Below, one piece after another: positions 8,555-16,755 of a DNA stretch of 64,000 nucleotides; the first letter of the stretch is position 1, and every line of letters starts with the position of its first letter. Source of the DNA: Candidatus Rokuibacteriota bacterium (lineage in GTDB: Bacteria; Bacteroidota; Bacteroidia; Flavobacteriales; Flavobacteriaceae). The stretch spans positions 1 through 64,000 of the forward strand of contig OMJU01000030.1 in assembly GCA_900299425.1 (NCBI GenBank), in the 5' to 3' direction. A program made the translations under genes and the position numbers. Below the pieces are notes generated by a model. The model was given only the letters and a program-made list of their open reading frames with translations. It was not told where the DNA came from and did not search any database.

Positions 8555-9982
8555 ATGAATCATATCAAAAAGACCAAAATTGTAGCCACCTTGGGCCCTG
8601 CTACAGCAGATAGAGCCGTATTGCGCGCTATGATGGAGGCCGGGGCCAATGTATTTCGTATTAATTTTTCTCATGCCGATTATTCAGAGGTAAAAGAGCG
8701 CGCAAATATGATTCGCTCTATAGAAGAAGAGACCGGATTATCCGTAGCGATTTTGGCCGATTTACAGGGGCCAAAACTGCGTGTAGGCACTATGAAGGAA
8801 GAAGTCGTGGTACATCCTGGGGATCAAATCAGTTTCTGCACAGGTAAAAAGTTTGAGGGGACAAACAGCCGCGTGTACATGAATTACGATCAGTTTCCTC
8901 AAGATGTCAAGCCAGGCGAGCACATTTTGTTAGACGATGGAAAATTGATGTTCAAAGTACTGGAGACCAATGGTAAAGACAAGGTGTTAACCGAAGTGGT
9001 TCAAGGGGGGCCACTGCGCTCTAAAAAAGGCGTGAATTTGCCAAACACGGCTATTTCACTTCCCGCATTGACTGAAAAAGATAAAGAAGATGCGCTTTTT
9101 GCCATAAGCCTTGATGTCGACTGGATCGCTTTGTCCTTTGTGCGTCATAAAAAGGATATCACCGAGCTCCGAGAATTGATTGAGGCGAATGCCGATCATA
9201 AAATTCCGATTATCGCAAAAATTGAGAAGCCTGAGGCGGTCAAAAACCTTGAGGAAATCGTTAAAACAGCAGACGGTCTTATGGTGGCCCGCGGGGATCT
9301 CGGGGTAGAAGTTCCTGCAGCCGATGTGCCATTGATTCAAAAAGAAACAGTACTTGCCGCCAAACGCGCCCGTATTCCTGTGATAATTGCCACCCAGATG
9401 ATGGAGTCTATGATTACCTCATTGACCCCTTCACGCGCTGAGGTGAACGATGTAGCAAACAGTGTGATGGATGGGGCAGATGCCGTGATGCTTTCGGGTG
9501 AAACCAGTGTTGGAAAATACCCTGTCCAGGTGATTGAGAAAATGGCCAGCATTTGTCGTCGTGTGGAAAACAGCCCACTGATTAAAGTGCCTCATGAACC
9601 ACCAGGAATCCGCACGAACCGATATATCACAAAGAGTATTTGTTACCACGCTGCAAAAATCGCAGGCGAGATTGACGCTAAAGTTATCTGTACGCTCACA
9701 AATAGTGGTTATACAGCCTTCCAAATTTCGGCTTGGCGCCCAGAAGCACATATATTGGTATTTACCTCTAACCGTCGCATTTTATCGCGTCTGAATCTGC
9801 TTTGGGGCGTGCGTGCGTTTTACTATGACAAGCAGGTAAGTACCGATGAAACCGTTTGCGATGTTAACGAAATTGCTGTCCAAAAAGGCTTTGCCAATGC
9901 TGGGGACTTTTTGGTCAACCTAGCCGCAATGCCGATTTTGGATCGCGGCATGGTCAACACTTTGCGAATTTCACAAGTCTAA
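8555..9982 (+). CDS. pyk: pyruvate kinase
   Basis: A 475-residue enzyme that transfers phosphate from phosphoenolpyruvate to ADP, the last ATP-yielding glycolytic step. Visible signatures: KIVATLGPA at the N-terminus, NFSH substrate segment, ADLQGPKLR, the catalytic Lys region IIAKIEKPEA, the Mg/K-binding MVARGDLGVEV, and ATQMMESM with SGETSVGKYP. The ATG at 8555 was preferred to a TTG two codons upstream. Its last 4 bp overlap the converging SH3-domain gene, with no room for a separate terminator. Confidence 0.97.
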   Translation: MNHIKKTKIVATLGPATADRAVLRAMMEAGANVFRINFSHADYSEVKERANMIRSIEEETGLSVAILADLQGPKLRVGTMKEEVVVHPGDQISFCTGKKFEGTNSRVYMNYDQFPQDVKPGEHILLDDGKLMFKVLETNGKDKVLTEVVQGGPLRSKKGVNLPNTAISLPALTEKDKEDALFAISLDVDWIALSFVRHKKDITELRELIEANADHKIPIIAKIEKPEAVKNLEEIVKTADGLMVARGDLGVEVPAADVPLIQKETVLAAKRARIPVIIATQMMESMITSLTPSRAEVNDVANSVMDGADAVMLSGETSVGKYPVQVIEKMASICRRVENSPLIKVPHEPPGIRTNRYITKSICYHAAKIAGEIDAKVICTLTNSGYTAFQISAWRPEAHILVFTSNRRILSRLNLLWGVRAFYYDKQVSTDETVCDVNEIAVQKGFANAGDFLVNLAAMPILDRGMVNTLRISQV

Positions 9983-10884
9983 AGGATACTTTCCTCGTGC
10001 GCTTGGATTAGCACCCCGTTTTCTCTGGGGGCAAGATGAACGCGTCTCATAAAGTTTTTGCTGCGATAGACGTAGGTCATTTCTTGAATTTGGCCGTCTG
10101 CACGCCTTACAGCGAGTTCGCTTTTCCAGATACCTTTTTTAGGTTTTTTGTCAGGATATACTGCGTTTTCAGGGCCGTACACAGAAGGACATTTTAAATC
10201 TTCGGGTATACCAAAGAGCCTTTGGGCAACCAAATAGGCTTGATTCAGATTCATTCCTGGCATCAATAAGGATTCACTCACAGAAGGTGCGCTTAAATCG
10301 TCAGAGATTGTTCGTGAATATTGCGGCATTTCAATATTGCCAGAAACTGAGGTTTCTTGCAATTCTTGCAGGTGAGCCGTATACTCGGCTGCATTCATTT
10401 TGTGCCCTGGTGGAGCATAAGGTCCGAGAAAACCACTAAAGGCATAGCCTTGTAAATCATTAAAGCGCACACTGTACATTGTCCCGGGGATGCCCGAAAC
10501 GGTCATGGTATTGATTTGAGGCATTTGCTCGACCAAAACTTTTGACCCCCATGGCATAAGGGTTAATCGCTCACTGTGCAAATTGTTATGAGCCCGGAGA
10601 TACAGTCCGCCAGGAGCCAAAACATAGGCGTAGGTTTCGGGATTCATCAGCAGGCTCAAATCACAAATCATATCTGGCAGGCTTGTATTTACCGCATCGG
10701 AGGTCTCAGAAAACTCGGTTCCTTGTGCAATTTCTGTAGTGGCTGTGTAGGGTTCAGGAGTTTGATTCTGTGTTACGGGCGCAGAAACTTGTTCAGGGGT
10801 CAAAAGTTCAAGGTCAGTGGGTGCATCGCAGCCCAAACAAAAGCCGGCTGTACAAAAAACGGCGGAAAAAATAAGTGCATTCAT
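9979..10884 (-). CDS. exported SH3-domain protein of unknown function
   Basis: A 301-residue protein with a short N-terminal hydrophobic signal ending near C19. The lipobox is weak (FCLGC), so lipoprotein status is uncertain. After a Pro/Thr/Glu-rich linker, residues of about 85-160 (VLAPGGLYLRAHN ... GYAFSGFLGP) resemble a bacterial SH3 domain, commonly a peptidoglycan- or protein-binding module. The C-terminal part, about 100 residues, is not recognised. It converges on pyk with a 4-bp overlap. Its upstream region is a 311-bp spacer shared with the CYTH gene. Confidence 0.7.
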   Translation of the reverse strand: MNALIFSAVFCTAGFCLGCDAPTDLELLTPEQVSAPVTQNQTPEPYTATTEIAQGTEFSETSDAVNTSLPDMICDLSLLMNPETYAYVLAPGGLYLRAHNNLHSERLTLMPWGSKVLVEQMPQINTMTVSGIPGTMYSVRFNDLQGYAFSGFLGPYAPPGHKMNAAEYTAHLQELQETSVSGNIEMPQYSRTISDDLSAPSVSESLLMPGMNLNQAYLVAQRLFGIPEDLKCPSVYGPENAVYPDKKPKKGIWKSELAVRRADGQIQEMTYVYRSKNFMRRVHLAPRENGVLIQAHEESIL

Positions 10885-11195
10885 AGATAAAGGAATTAAG
10901 AGTGAAACAAAAATTAAGTAGAGCTGTTCCTATATCGCTGCAGTTTTATTATTTGAAAAGACACTTTTAGACCCTTTTTCGTGTTGCGGTTTAAGCGACT
11001 CCGTTTGGGGTGTTTGTTTTTTAGTCGAGAATCAAAACCCATTCCAATTTTATCACAGGGCACAATCCTAACAAATGTTTAACAAAAAGGATGAGCCTAA
11101 GTTCGAAATTTCACCACGTTGAACTCAGGTATTATCGGGGGCGTATGGGTTGATTTGTTAACTTAGAGGTCTTGAATAGTTTTACCGCGATTATC
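10885..11195. other. intergenic spacer (311 bp)
   Basis: Divergent spacer between the SH3-domain gene and the CYTH gene. Apart from the candidate promoter at 11154-11184, I see no open frame, tRNA-like fold or strong repeat. Confidence 0.6.
11154..11184 (+). promoter_or_regulatory. candidate promoter of the CYTH gene
   Basis: TTTG (11154-11157), a 19-bp spacer and TAGTTTTA (11177-11184), one mismatch from TAnnTTTG. It lies immediately before the ATG at 11196, so the leader would be only a few nucleotides. Confidence 0.4.
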
Positions 11196-11696
11196 ATGGG
11201 AATCTCTTTAGAAATAGAGCGCAAATTTTTGGTCTTGAGCGAGACTTTTAAGCTGGAGGCCACAGTGCGTGTAGCCATGCGGCAAGGTTATTTGAGCACG
11301 GATCCAGGGCGTGTGGTGCGCGTGCGTCTATCTGAGAATCTTGATTCCGGGCGGCGCGAGGCTTTTTTAACTATTAAAGGCCAAAGCATAGATAAAGGTC
11401 TGAGTCGGGTGGAGTGGGAACAGGCCATTGATTTTGAGGAGGCTGAACAATTGCTGGCTCTATGCCTGAATTATCCGATTGAGAAAACAAGATATTTTGT
11501 GCCTGTTCAAGGGCATACTTTTGAGGTTGATGTGTTCGATGGCGATAATAAGGGTCTCATTGTAGCTGAGCTCGAATTGCCCGCAGTAACTGCGGAATTT
11601 ACCCGCCCCGAATGGTTGGGCCAGGAAGTTACCCACGATGGAAAATATACTAATGCTGCACTTAATAATCGTCCGTTTTCAACTTGGGCCGATTAA
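11196..11696 (+). CDS. CYTH domain protein (inorganic triphosphatase/adenylate cyclase-like)
   Basis: A 166-residue single-domain CYTH protein with the signature E-I-E-R-K near residues 6-10 and the alternating charged strands of the triphosphate tunnel (RVRL, FLTIKGQ, EVDVF, AELEL). CYTH proteins of this size usually hydrolyse inorganic triphosphate, or related triphosphates, with Mg or Mn; the substrate cannot be fixed from sequence. I start it at ATG 11196; an upstream TTG adds only unconserved residues. Its last 18 bp overlap the converging cutC gene. Confidence 0.85.
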   Translation: MGISLEIERKFLVLSETFKLEATVRVAMRQGYLSTDPGRVVRVRLSENLDSGRREAFLTIKGQSIDKGLSRVEWEQAIDFEEAEQLLALCLNYPIEKTRYFVPVQGHTFEVDVFDGDNKGLIVAELELPAVTAEFTRPEWLGQEVTHDGKYTNAALNNRPFSTWAD

Positions 11697-12407
11697 GTCT
11701 TTTAAATTTTGGCGGTTTATTGCGCGTCTTTGACCAGCTTGTCGCATCTCTTCAAAGCTAACCGCATTTATCGGTTGCTCTTCGCTTATCATTGTGGAGG
11801 CGGAGGCGTGTATGGCCTTAAACCCGGCCCTAGCAAATAAATGTTTGTTTTGGGCATTGATGCCTGAACCTGGCATTATGGTAATCTTTTCTTCAAGGGC
11901 CTGATCAAGGGCATTAAGTAAGTCAATACCCTCCACAGCAGTTCGCGCCTGACCCGAACTCAATAGGGTTTGGCAACCCAAATCAATTAACTCTTGAGCA
12001 GCAATCATCGGATCAGCAACCCAATCAAATGCGCGATGGGCGGTTATGTGGATCTTTGGATTTAGAGACCTAGCGATGGTAATCAGCTGCTGCATCGTTT
12101 GCCGATCCACCGAAAAATCTTGATTTAGGGCTCCTATAACAACACCCTCCGCCCCTGATTCAGCCAGTAATTTAATGTCTTGACTCATGGTTTGGATTTC
12201 GTGGGACGTATAATGAAATCCACCGATACGCGGACGAATGAGCACGTGCACTGGAATTTTGACCTGTCGCTTAATCTCGGCAAAAAGGCCCATGCTAGGG
12301 GTGAGACCACCCACTTCCAGTGCGCTGCACAATTCCAAACGGTCAGCACCGTATTCTTGAGCCAATAGGGCTCCTTCTAGGGATTGAACACAAATTTCGA
12401 TTATCAT
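11679..12407 (-). CDS. cutC: CutC family protein
   Basis: A 242-residue TIM-barrel protein of the CutC family. The N-terminal MIIEICVQSLEGALLA, the GADRLELCSALEVGGLTPS loop and the IRPRIGGFHY strand are characteristic. CutC was named for copper homeostasis, but that role is weakly supported in bacteria. Its ATG overlaps the stop codon of the GH20 hexosaminidase upstream (TAATG), so the two are translationally coupled, suggesting a glycan-related job; this is inference. The 3' end overlaps the CYTH gene by 18 bp. Confidence 0.9.
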   Translation of the reverse strand: MIIEICVQSLEGALLAQEYGADRLELCSALEVGGLTPSMGLFAEIKRQVKIPVHVLIRPRIGGFHYTSHEIQTMSQDIKLLAESGAEGVVIGALNQDFSVDRQTMQQLITIARSLNPKIHITAHRAFDWVADPMIAAQELIDLGCQTLLSSGQARTAVEGIDLLNALDQALEEKITIMPGSGINAQNKHLFARAGFKAIHASASTMISEEQPINAVSFEEMRQAGQRRAINRQNLKDLIGPS

Positions 12408-14908
12408 TATTCCAGGATGATTTCGTCAATAAAAGTCCATGAAACTTGCCCCGCACCTTGCGCTCCCTGGGGGATGGTCCCATAGGGCATGACATTAATG
12501 ATGCATGAGGTTAAGGTTTTTCCTGCAGGGTCAGGCAAGGTCCAATTTTGGGCATAAGGCCCATTTTGCGTTGGGGACTCAATGGCTAAGGCTAAATTTT
12601 GTTTACTGCCGTCATTGTAAATTAAAGTCAGTCCTAAAGATCTAGGGGCATAAATCCATTGACCGGGGCCGTGATAAAAACGCATCTTGAGTTGGCGGGC
12701 CTGTGCGGCCTGTTTTAGGTCGAGTTCAATGGTGACATCCTCACCCCAAAAACCGAGCCACTCACTGTCGCCATAACGATCGTTGTCTCCGCGCTTACCG
12801 TTGGTAAGCGCGGCAATACCTCCCGCATTGTAGCTCGAGTGCGGTGCAGGAACTACACTACTCACGCTCCCTAATGCCGCGTGCAGCATCAAGCTATCAC
12901 GCATGGTGCGCCCCACCGCCTCTCCATCGCGAAGCAGACGCGCCTGGATTCCTGCGGAAGCCTCTATGGTAATGGGCCCATTGTATGGAGTCCACGGGCC
13001 CTGATTTAAACGATATTCCATTTCGAGGTCTGGTAATGGATTAATCAAGGCGTAGTTGATAATTGTTTGGCCTGAGGCCAGTTTTGTGGACTGTTCCCGG
13101 GTTTGCTCTTCCAACCGCTTTGTCCCTTCCTGAGAGTTTTGCCCAACTTGTTTAATCTGATTCCCGGAACTCGCCGAGAACTCAACCCGATGAACTGAAG
13201 CAATGTCATATAAATGGTTGGCATAATTTACCCCCATGCCGTCCAATCGATTAAAAAACGAAGCTACACGTCGCGTAAACCCGGCATATTCTCGATCCAA
13301 GGACTTGGCTGGACCTTGCCATACCACCTCGCTCAAGGCCAAAATGCGCGGAAAAACCATGTACTGTACCTGCTCAAAAGTCGGCATGTACTCAGTCCAT
13401 ACATTCCCCTGAGCGCCTAAAATAAATTGCGCTTCTTCGGCGGTTAATTCATGAGGAATAGGATTGTAACTGTAGACTTTTTTAAGGGGTAAGTAACCAC
13501 CGATGGCCAAAGGTTCTGTGGGCAAATCGCTTTGGTAGTAATCAAAATAACAATGCGAGGTCGGAGTCATAATCACGTTATGATGCTGCTTGGCGGCTTC
13601 TATACCTCCTTGAGTTCCGCGCCAAGACATGACCGTGGCGTTGGGGGCAAGCCCCCCTTCTAGAATCTCATCCCAGCCGATGATTTGTTTGCCCTTGCTG
13701 TTGATAAAGGCCTCGATACGGGTGATGAAATAACTCTGTAATTCGTGCTCGTCAGCCAGGCCATGTTCTTGAATTACACTTTGACAGTTGGCGCATGATT
13801 CCCAGTGCGCTTTTGGAGCCTCGTCGCCACCGATATGGATGTATGGCCCAGGAAATAAGCCCACCACCTCTTCTAGTACGGTCTCTAGGAATTCAAAAGT
13901 TTGATCTTTTGCGCAGTAAATATCCTCGAAGATGCCCCATTTTGTGGCAACGTCAATGGCTTCTCCCGTACAACCCAGTTCTGGATAAGCCGAGATAGCG
14001 GCCTGGGCATGTCCGGGCATTTCAATCTCGGGGATTACTGTGATATGTCGCTGGGCCGCATAGGCGACGATGTCTTTGACCTCTTCTTGGGTGTAAAAAC
14101 CACTGTAGGGGGTCCCATCAAAGGCGTGCGGTTGATCAGAATAATGCCCCACCAGGGTTTCTGGGCGGGTCCCTCCGTGCTGGGTAAGCCTAGGGAACGA
14201 CTTTATTTCAATGCGCCAGCCTTGATCTTCAGTGAGATGCCAATGAAAATAATTCATTTTTAAGAGAGCTAAATAATCGATGTATTGCTTGATTTGTTCT
14301 GGGCCAAAAAAATGACGCCCCACATCTAAATGCATTCCTCGGTACGCAAATTTTGGGTGGTCTTTGATCAGTCCAGTAGGCAAATAAAAGGTCTGCGGTT
14401 TTGAAGCCATGGCCCATCCTTCAGGCTGCTCCCCTTCGAGGTATTCTGGCATGAGTTGACGCAGAGTCTGTGCTGCATAAAAAGCCCCTAAATCATCAGC
14501 TGCGCTCACACTTAGATGTTCTTTTTCAATTTCTAATTGGTAAGCCCCACGCGCTAAGGCGGTATCAATAAAGAACGTCCATTGCGGTGTGTTTTGGTCT
14601 AAATCTGACAAAGTCCCTTTTGAAGTGGACCATTGTTTGTCGTTGGTTTTAGGGGCGGCCGTTGGGGCAAATTCTTTGAGCTTAAAACCGTGGGCGGTTA
14701 AATAATCTGCTAAAAATGTTTTGGTAAGGGTTAAGGACTCTGGAATCGACCAAATAATTTCTGCCCCCACCAGGTGCTGCTGGCCGCTTGGGTAGATGAC
14801 TTGGGGTTGAGGGATAATCAGAGTTATGTCTTTAGACTCCAAAGGTTCAGGGGCATGACAAGCCAAAAGCAAGAGACTAAAAAGTAAAAAAGTGTCCTGT
14901 AATTTCAT
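12407..14908 (-). CDS. beta-N-acetylhexosaminidase, GH20 lipoprotein
   Basis: An 833-residue lipoprotein; the signal peptide ends LLLAC at residue 17, so it is probably anchored in an envelope membrane. An N-terminal GH20b-like domain is followed by the GH20 barrel (GMHLDVGRHF, HLTEDQGWRIEI) with the catalytic D-E pair in HIGGDEAPKAHW near residue 358. The C-terminal 200 residues resemble the chitobiase/hexosaminidase C-terminal module plus a carbohydrate-binding sandwich. It should release terminal GlcNAc or GalNAc from oligosaccharides by substrate-assisted catalysis. The ATG at 14906-14908 gives a clean signal peptide; a TTG four codons upstream is unlikely. It is coupled to cutC downstream. 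Confidence 0.93.
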   Translation of the reverse strand: MKLQDTFLLFSLLLLACHAPEPLESKDITLIIPQPQVIYPSGQQHLVGAEIIWSIPESLTLTKTFLADYLTAHGFKLKEFAPTAAPKTNDKQWSTSKGTLSDLDQNTPQWTFFIDTALARGAYQLEIEKEHLSVSAADDLGAFYAAQTLRQLMPEYLEGEQPEGWAMASKPQTFYLPTGLIKDHPKFAYRGMHLDVGRHFFGPEQIKQYIDYLALLKMNYFHWHLTEDQGWRIEIKSFPRLTQHGGTRPETLVGHYSDQPHAFDGTPYSGFYTQEEVKDIVAYAAQRHITVIPEIEMPGHAQAAISAYPELGCTGEAIDVATKWGIFEDIYCAKDQTFEFLETVLEEVVGLFPGPYIHIGGDEAPKAHWESCANCQSVIQEHGLADEHELQSYFITRIEAFINSKGKQIIGWDEILEGGLAPNATVMSWRGTQGGIEAAKQHHNVIMTPTSHCYFDYYQSDLPTEPLAIGGYLPLKKVYSYNPIPHELTAEEAQFILGAQGNVWTEYMPTFEQVQYMVFPRILALSEVVWQGPAKSLDREYAGFTRRVASFFNRLDGMGVNYANHLYDIASVHRVEFSASSGNQIKQVGQNSQEGTKRLEEQTREQSTKLASGQTIINYALINPLPDLEMEYRLNQGPWTPYNGPITIEASAGIQARLLRDGEAVGRTMRDSLMLHAALGSVSSVVPAPHSSYNAGGIAALTNGKRGDNDRYGDSEWLGFWGEDVTIELDLKQAAQARQLKMRFYHGPGQWIYAPRSLGLTLIYNDGSKQNLALAIESPTQNGPYAQNWTLPDPAGKTLTSCIINVMPYGTIPQGAQGAGQVSWTFIDEIILE

Positions 14909-15106
14909 AGGTCGTTGCAATGTTGGGTTAAGTTACAAAATAGAGGGTTACAGGCTGATTTTTAAGGCTCAAAATCCTTAAATAAGGCGCTATAAATTCT
15001 GTTAAATGGCCCAAGGATTTTGTCAAAATAAGGTATCTTTACTGAGTGTAAACGGGTTGAGGCTCGATTATCATTTATTCCAAAAACCCCTCGAAAATAA
15101 CGATTT

Positions 15107-16270
15107 ATGGGATGTGCCAGTTGTAGCACCGGAAAAGACGGAAGACCAAGAGGCTGTAAAAATAACGGCACTTGTGGTACTGACGGCTGCAATAAACTTA
15201 CTGTTTTTGACTGGCTGGGCAATATGTCTTTGCCTGCAGATATGGCCCCATTCAGCGGGGTAGAGGTACGTTTTAAAAACGGCCGAAAGGAGTTTTTTGA
15301 CAATCGCGACGGATTGAGTTTGTCCATTGGCGATGTGGTAGCCACAGAGGCTGCCCCTGGCCATGATATCGGCATCGTTACTTTGACAGGAGAATTAGTG
15401 CGCGTACAAATTAAGCGCAAAAAAGAATCCATGAATTTGGAGTCTTATCCCAAAATTTATCGCAAAGCGACACAAAAAGACATTGACCTTTGGCAAAGTT
15501 TACGTCAGAAAGAAGATGAGTTTCAAAAACGCTCGCGAGAAATCGCCATGGGCCTCAAGCTCAAGATGAAAATCAGCGATGTGGAATTTCAAGGAGATGG
15601 CGGCAAGGCGATTTTTTATTATACGGCAGAAGATCGGGTCGATTTTAGACAATTGATCAAAGACTTTGCGCGGGCCTTCAGCACCCGAATTGAAATGAAG
15701 CAAGTAGGCTTTAGGCAAGAAGCCGCGCGCCTCGGGGGCATCGGTTCATGTGGCCGCGAACTGTGTTGCTCAACCTGGCTCACCGATTTTAGATCTGTAA
15801 ATACAGCTGCGGCGCGCTATCAACAACTCTCTTTAAACCCTCAAAAACTTGCTGGCCAATGTGGTAAACTCAAGTGTTGCCTTAATTTTGAGCTCGATGC
15901 CTATATGGAGGCTTTGAAAGTTTTTCCAAAAATGGAGGTCAAGTTAAAGACCGAAAAAGGAGTTGGATTGTGTCAAAAAATCGACATTTTTAAAGGACTC
16001 ATGTGGTATTGTTATGACAAAGAGTTCATGAATTGGCATGAACTCCCCGTTGCCAAGGTTAACGAAATCATCGAGGCCAATAAAAAAGGACAGAAAGTGG
16101 AAAGCCTCGAGGAGTATGCCGTGGAACAGACAACAAAAGAGCAAGAAACTTACAATAATGTGGTGGGCCAAGACAGTCTTACTAGATTTGATCAGCCCAA
16201 AAGAAAAAAAGCTCGAAAGAAAAATCGAGGCGCCAAGAACCGCAGAAAAAATCAAAGTAATAATGCCTAG
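15107..16270 (+). CDS. ricT: PSP1/RicT (YaaT) family protein
   Basis: A 387-residue PSP1-domain protein related to RicT, part of an Fe-S-containing complex that affects RNA maturation in Bacillus. The core cysteines are in CGRELCC and QCGKLKCC. In addition the first 28 residues carry five cysteines (C3, C6, C17, C23, C28), which the Bacillus protein lacks. The C-terminus is Lys/Arg-rich. No RicA or RicF partner is seen here. Its end overlaps gldH by 8 bp; the ricT-gldH-PBP order is typical of Flavobacteria. Function in this phylum is not established. Confidence 0.88.
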   Translation: MGCASCSTGKDGRPRGCKNNGTCGTDGCNKLTVFDWLGNMSLPADMAPFSGVEVRFKNGRKEFFDNRDGLSLSIGDVVATEAAPGHDIGIVTLTGELVRVQIKRKKESMNLESYPKIYRKATQKDIDLWQSLRQKEDEFQKRSREIAMGLKLKMKISDVEFQGDGGKAIFYYTAEDRVDFRQLIKDFARAFSTRIEMKQVGFRQEAARLGGIGSCGRELCCSTWLTDFRSVNTAAARYQQLSLNPQKLAGQCGKLKCCLNFELDAYMEALKVFPKMEVKLKTEKGVGLCQKIDIFKGLMWYCYDKEFMNWHELPVAKVNEIIEANKKGQKVESLEEYAVEQTTKEQETYNNVVGQDSLTRFDQPKRKKARKKNRGAKNRRKNQSNNA

Positions 16271-16742
16271 ATTACTGATCGCAGTTTTATGGCTATTGAT
16301 GCTCTCAGCCTGTGGTTCAGATAAAATTGCAGACTATAAAACGATAGATAACGGGCTCTGGTCATACGATGAAGCAATTCAATTTGCCCTTCCTCAATTA
16401 GACAGCCTCAGGCGTTATGACCTCTTGTTGAGCTTGCGTAACACTAATGATTATCCCTATAATAATCTGTTTTTGCTGGTGACCATGACCCATCCCGATG
16501 GGTATGCTGAAGTGGATACTTTAGAGTACCGTATGGCCGCCCCTGACGGCACTTGGTTGGGTGTCGGTGCCGGAAATATCAAAGATAATTTATTGGCCTA
16601 CAAGGAGTCGATGACTTTTGACAAGGCGGGACAATACGGCCTTTCGATAAGACACGCTGTGCGCAATAACTCAGAAGTGCAGGGCGTTTCCCAGTTACAG
16701 GGCATTGTGGAGCTGGGGTATCAACTGAGCCCTCTTGAATGA
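16263..16742 (+). CDS. gldH: gliding motility lipoprotein GldH
   Basis: A 159-residue lipoprotein with signal peptide and lipobox LLMLSAC ahead of C17. The body has the GldH pattern: a YDLLLSLRNTNDYPYNNLFL strand segment and the D-G-T-W-L-G-V-G-A-G-N-I-K-D motif. GldH is required for gliding motility and is associated with the type IX secretion machinery. It begins inside the 3' end of ricT (8-bp overlap) and lies 13 bp before the PBP1A gene. A longer in-frame reading from 16038 is antisense-like noise inside ricT and was not used. Confidence 0.9.
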   Translation: MPRLLIAVLWLLMLSACGSDKIADYKTIDNGLWSYDEAIQFALPQLDSLRRYDLLLSLRNTNDYPYNNLFLLVTMTHPDGYAEVDTLEYRMAAPDGTWLGVGAGNIKDNLLAYKESMTFDKAGQYGLSIRHAVRNNSEVQGVSQLQGIVELGYQLSPLE

Positions 16743-16755
16743 ATTGCCGTCATTT

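Noticed and set aside
16038-16262. A longer reading of gldH starting inside ricT.
   Set aside because: The first 75 codons have a basic, non-signal composition and overlap ricT; the ATG at 16263 gives a proper lipoprotein signal.
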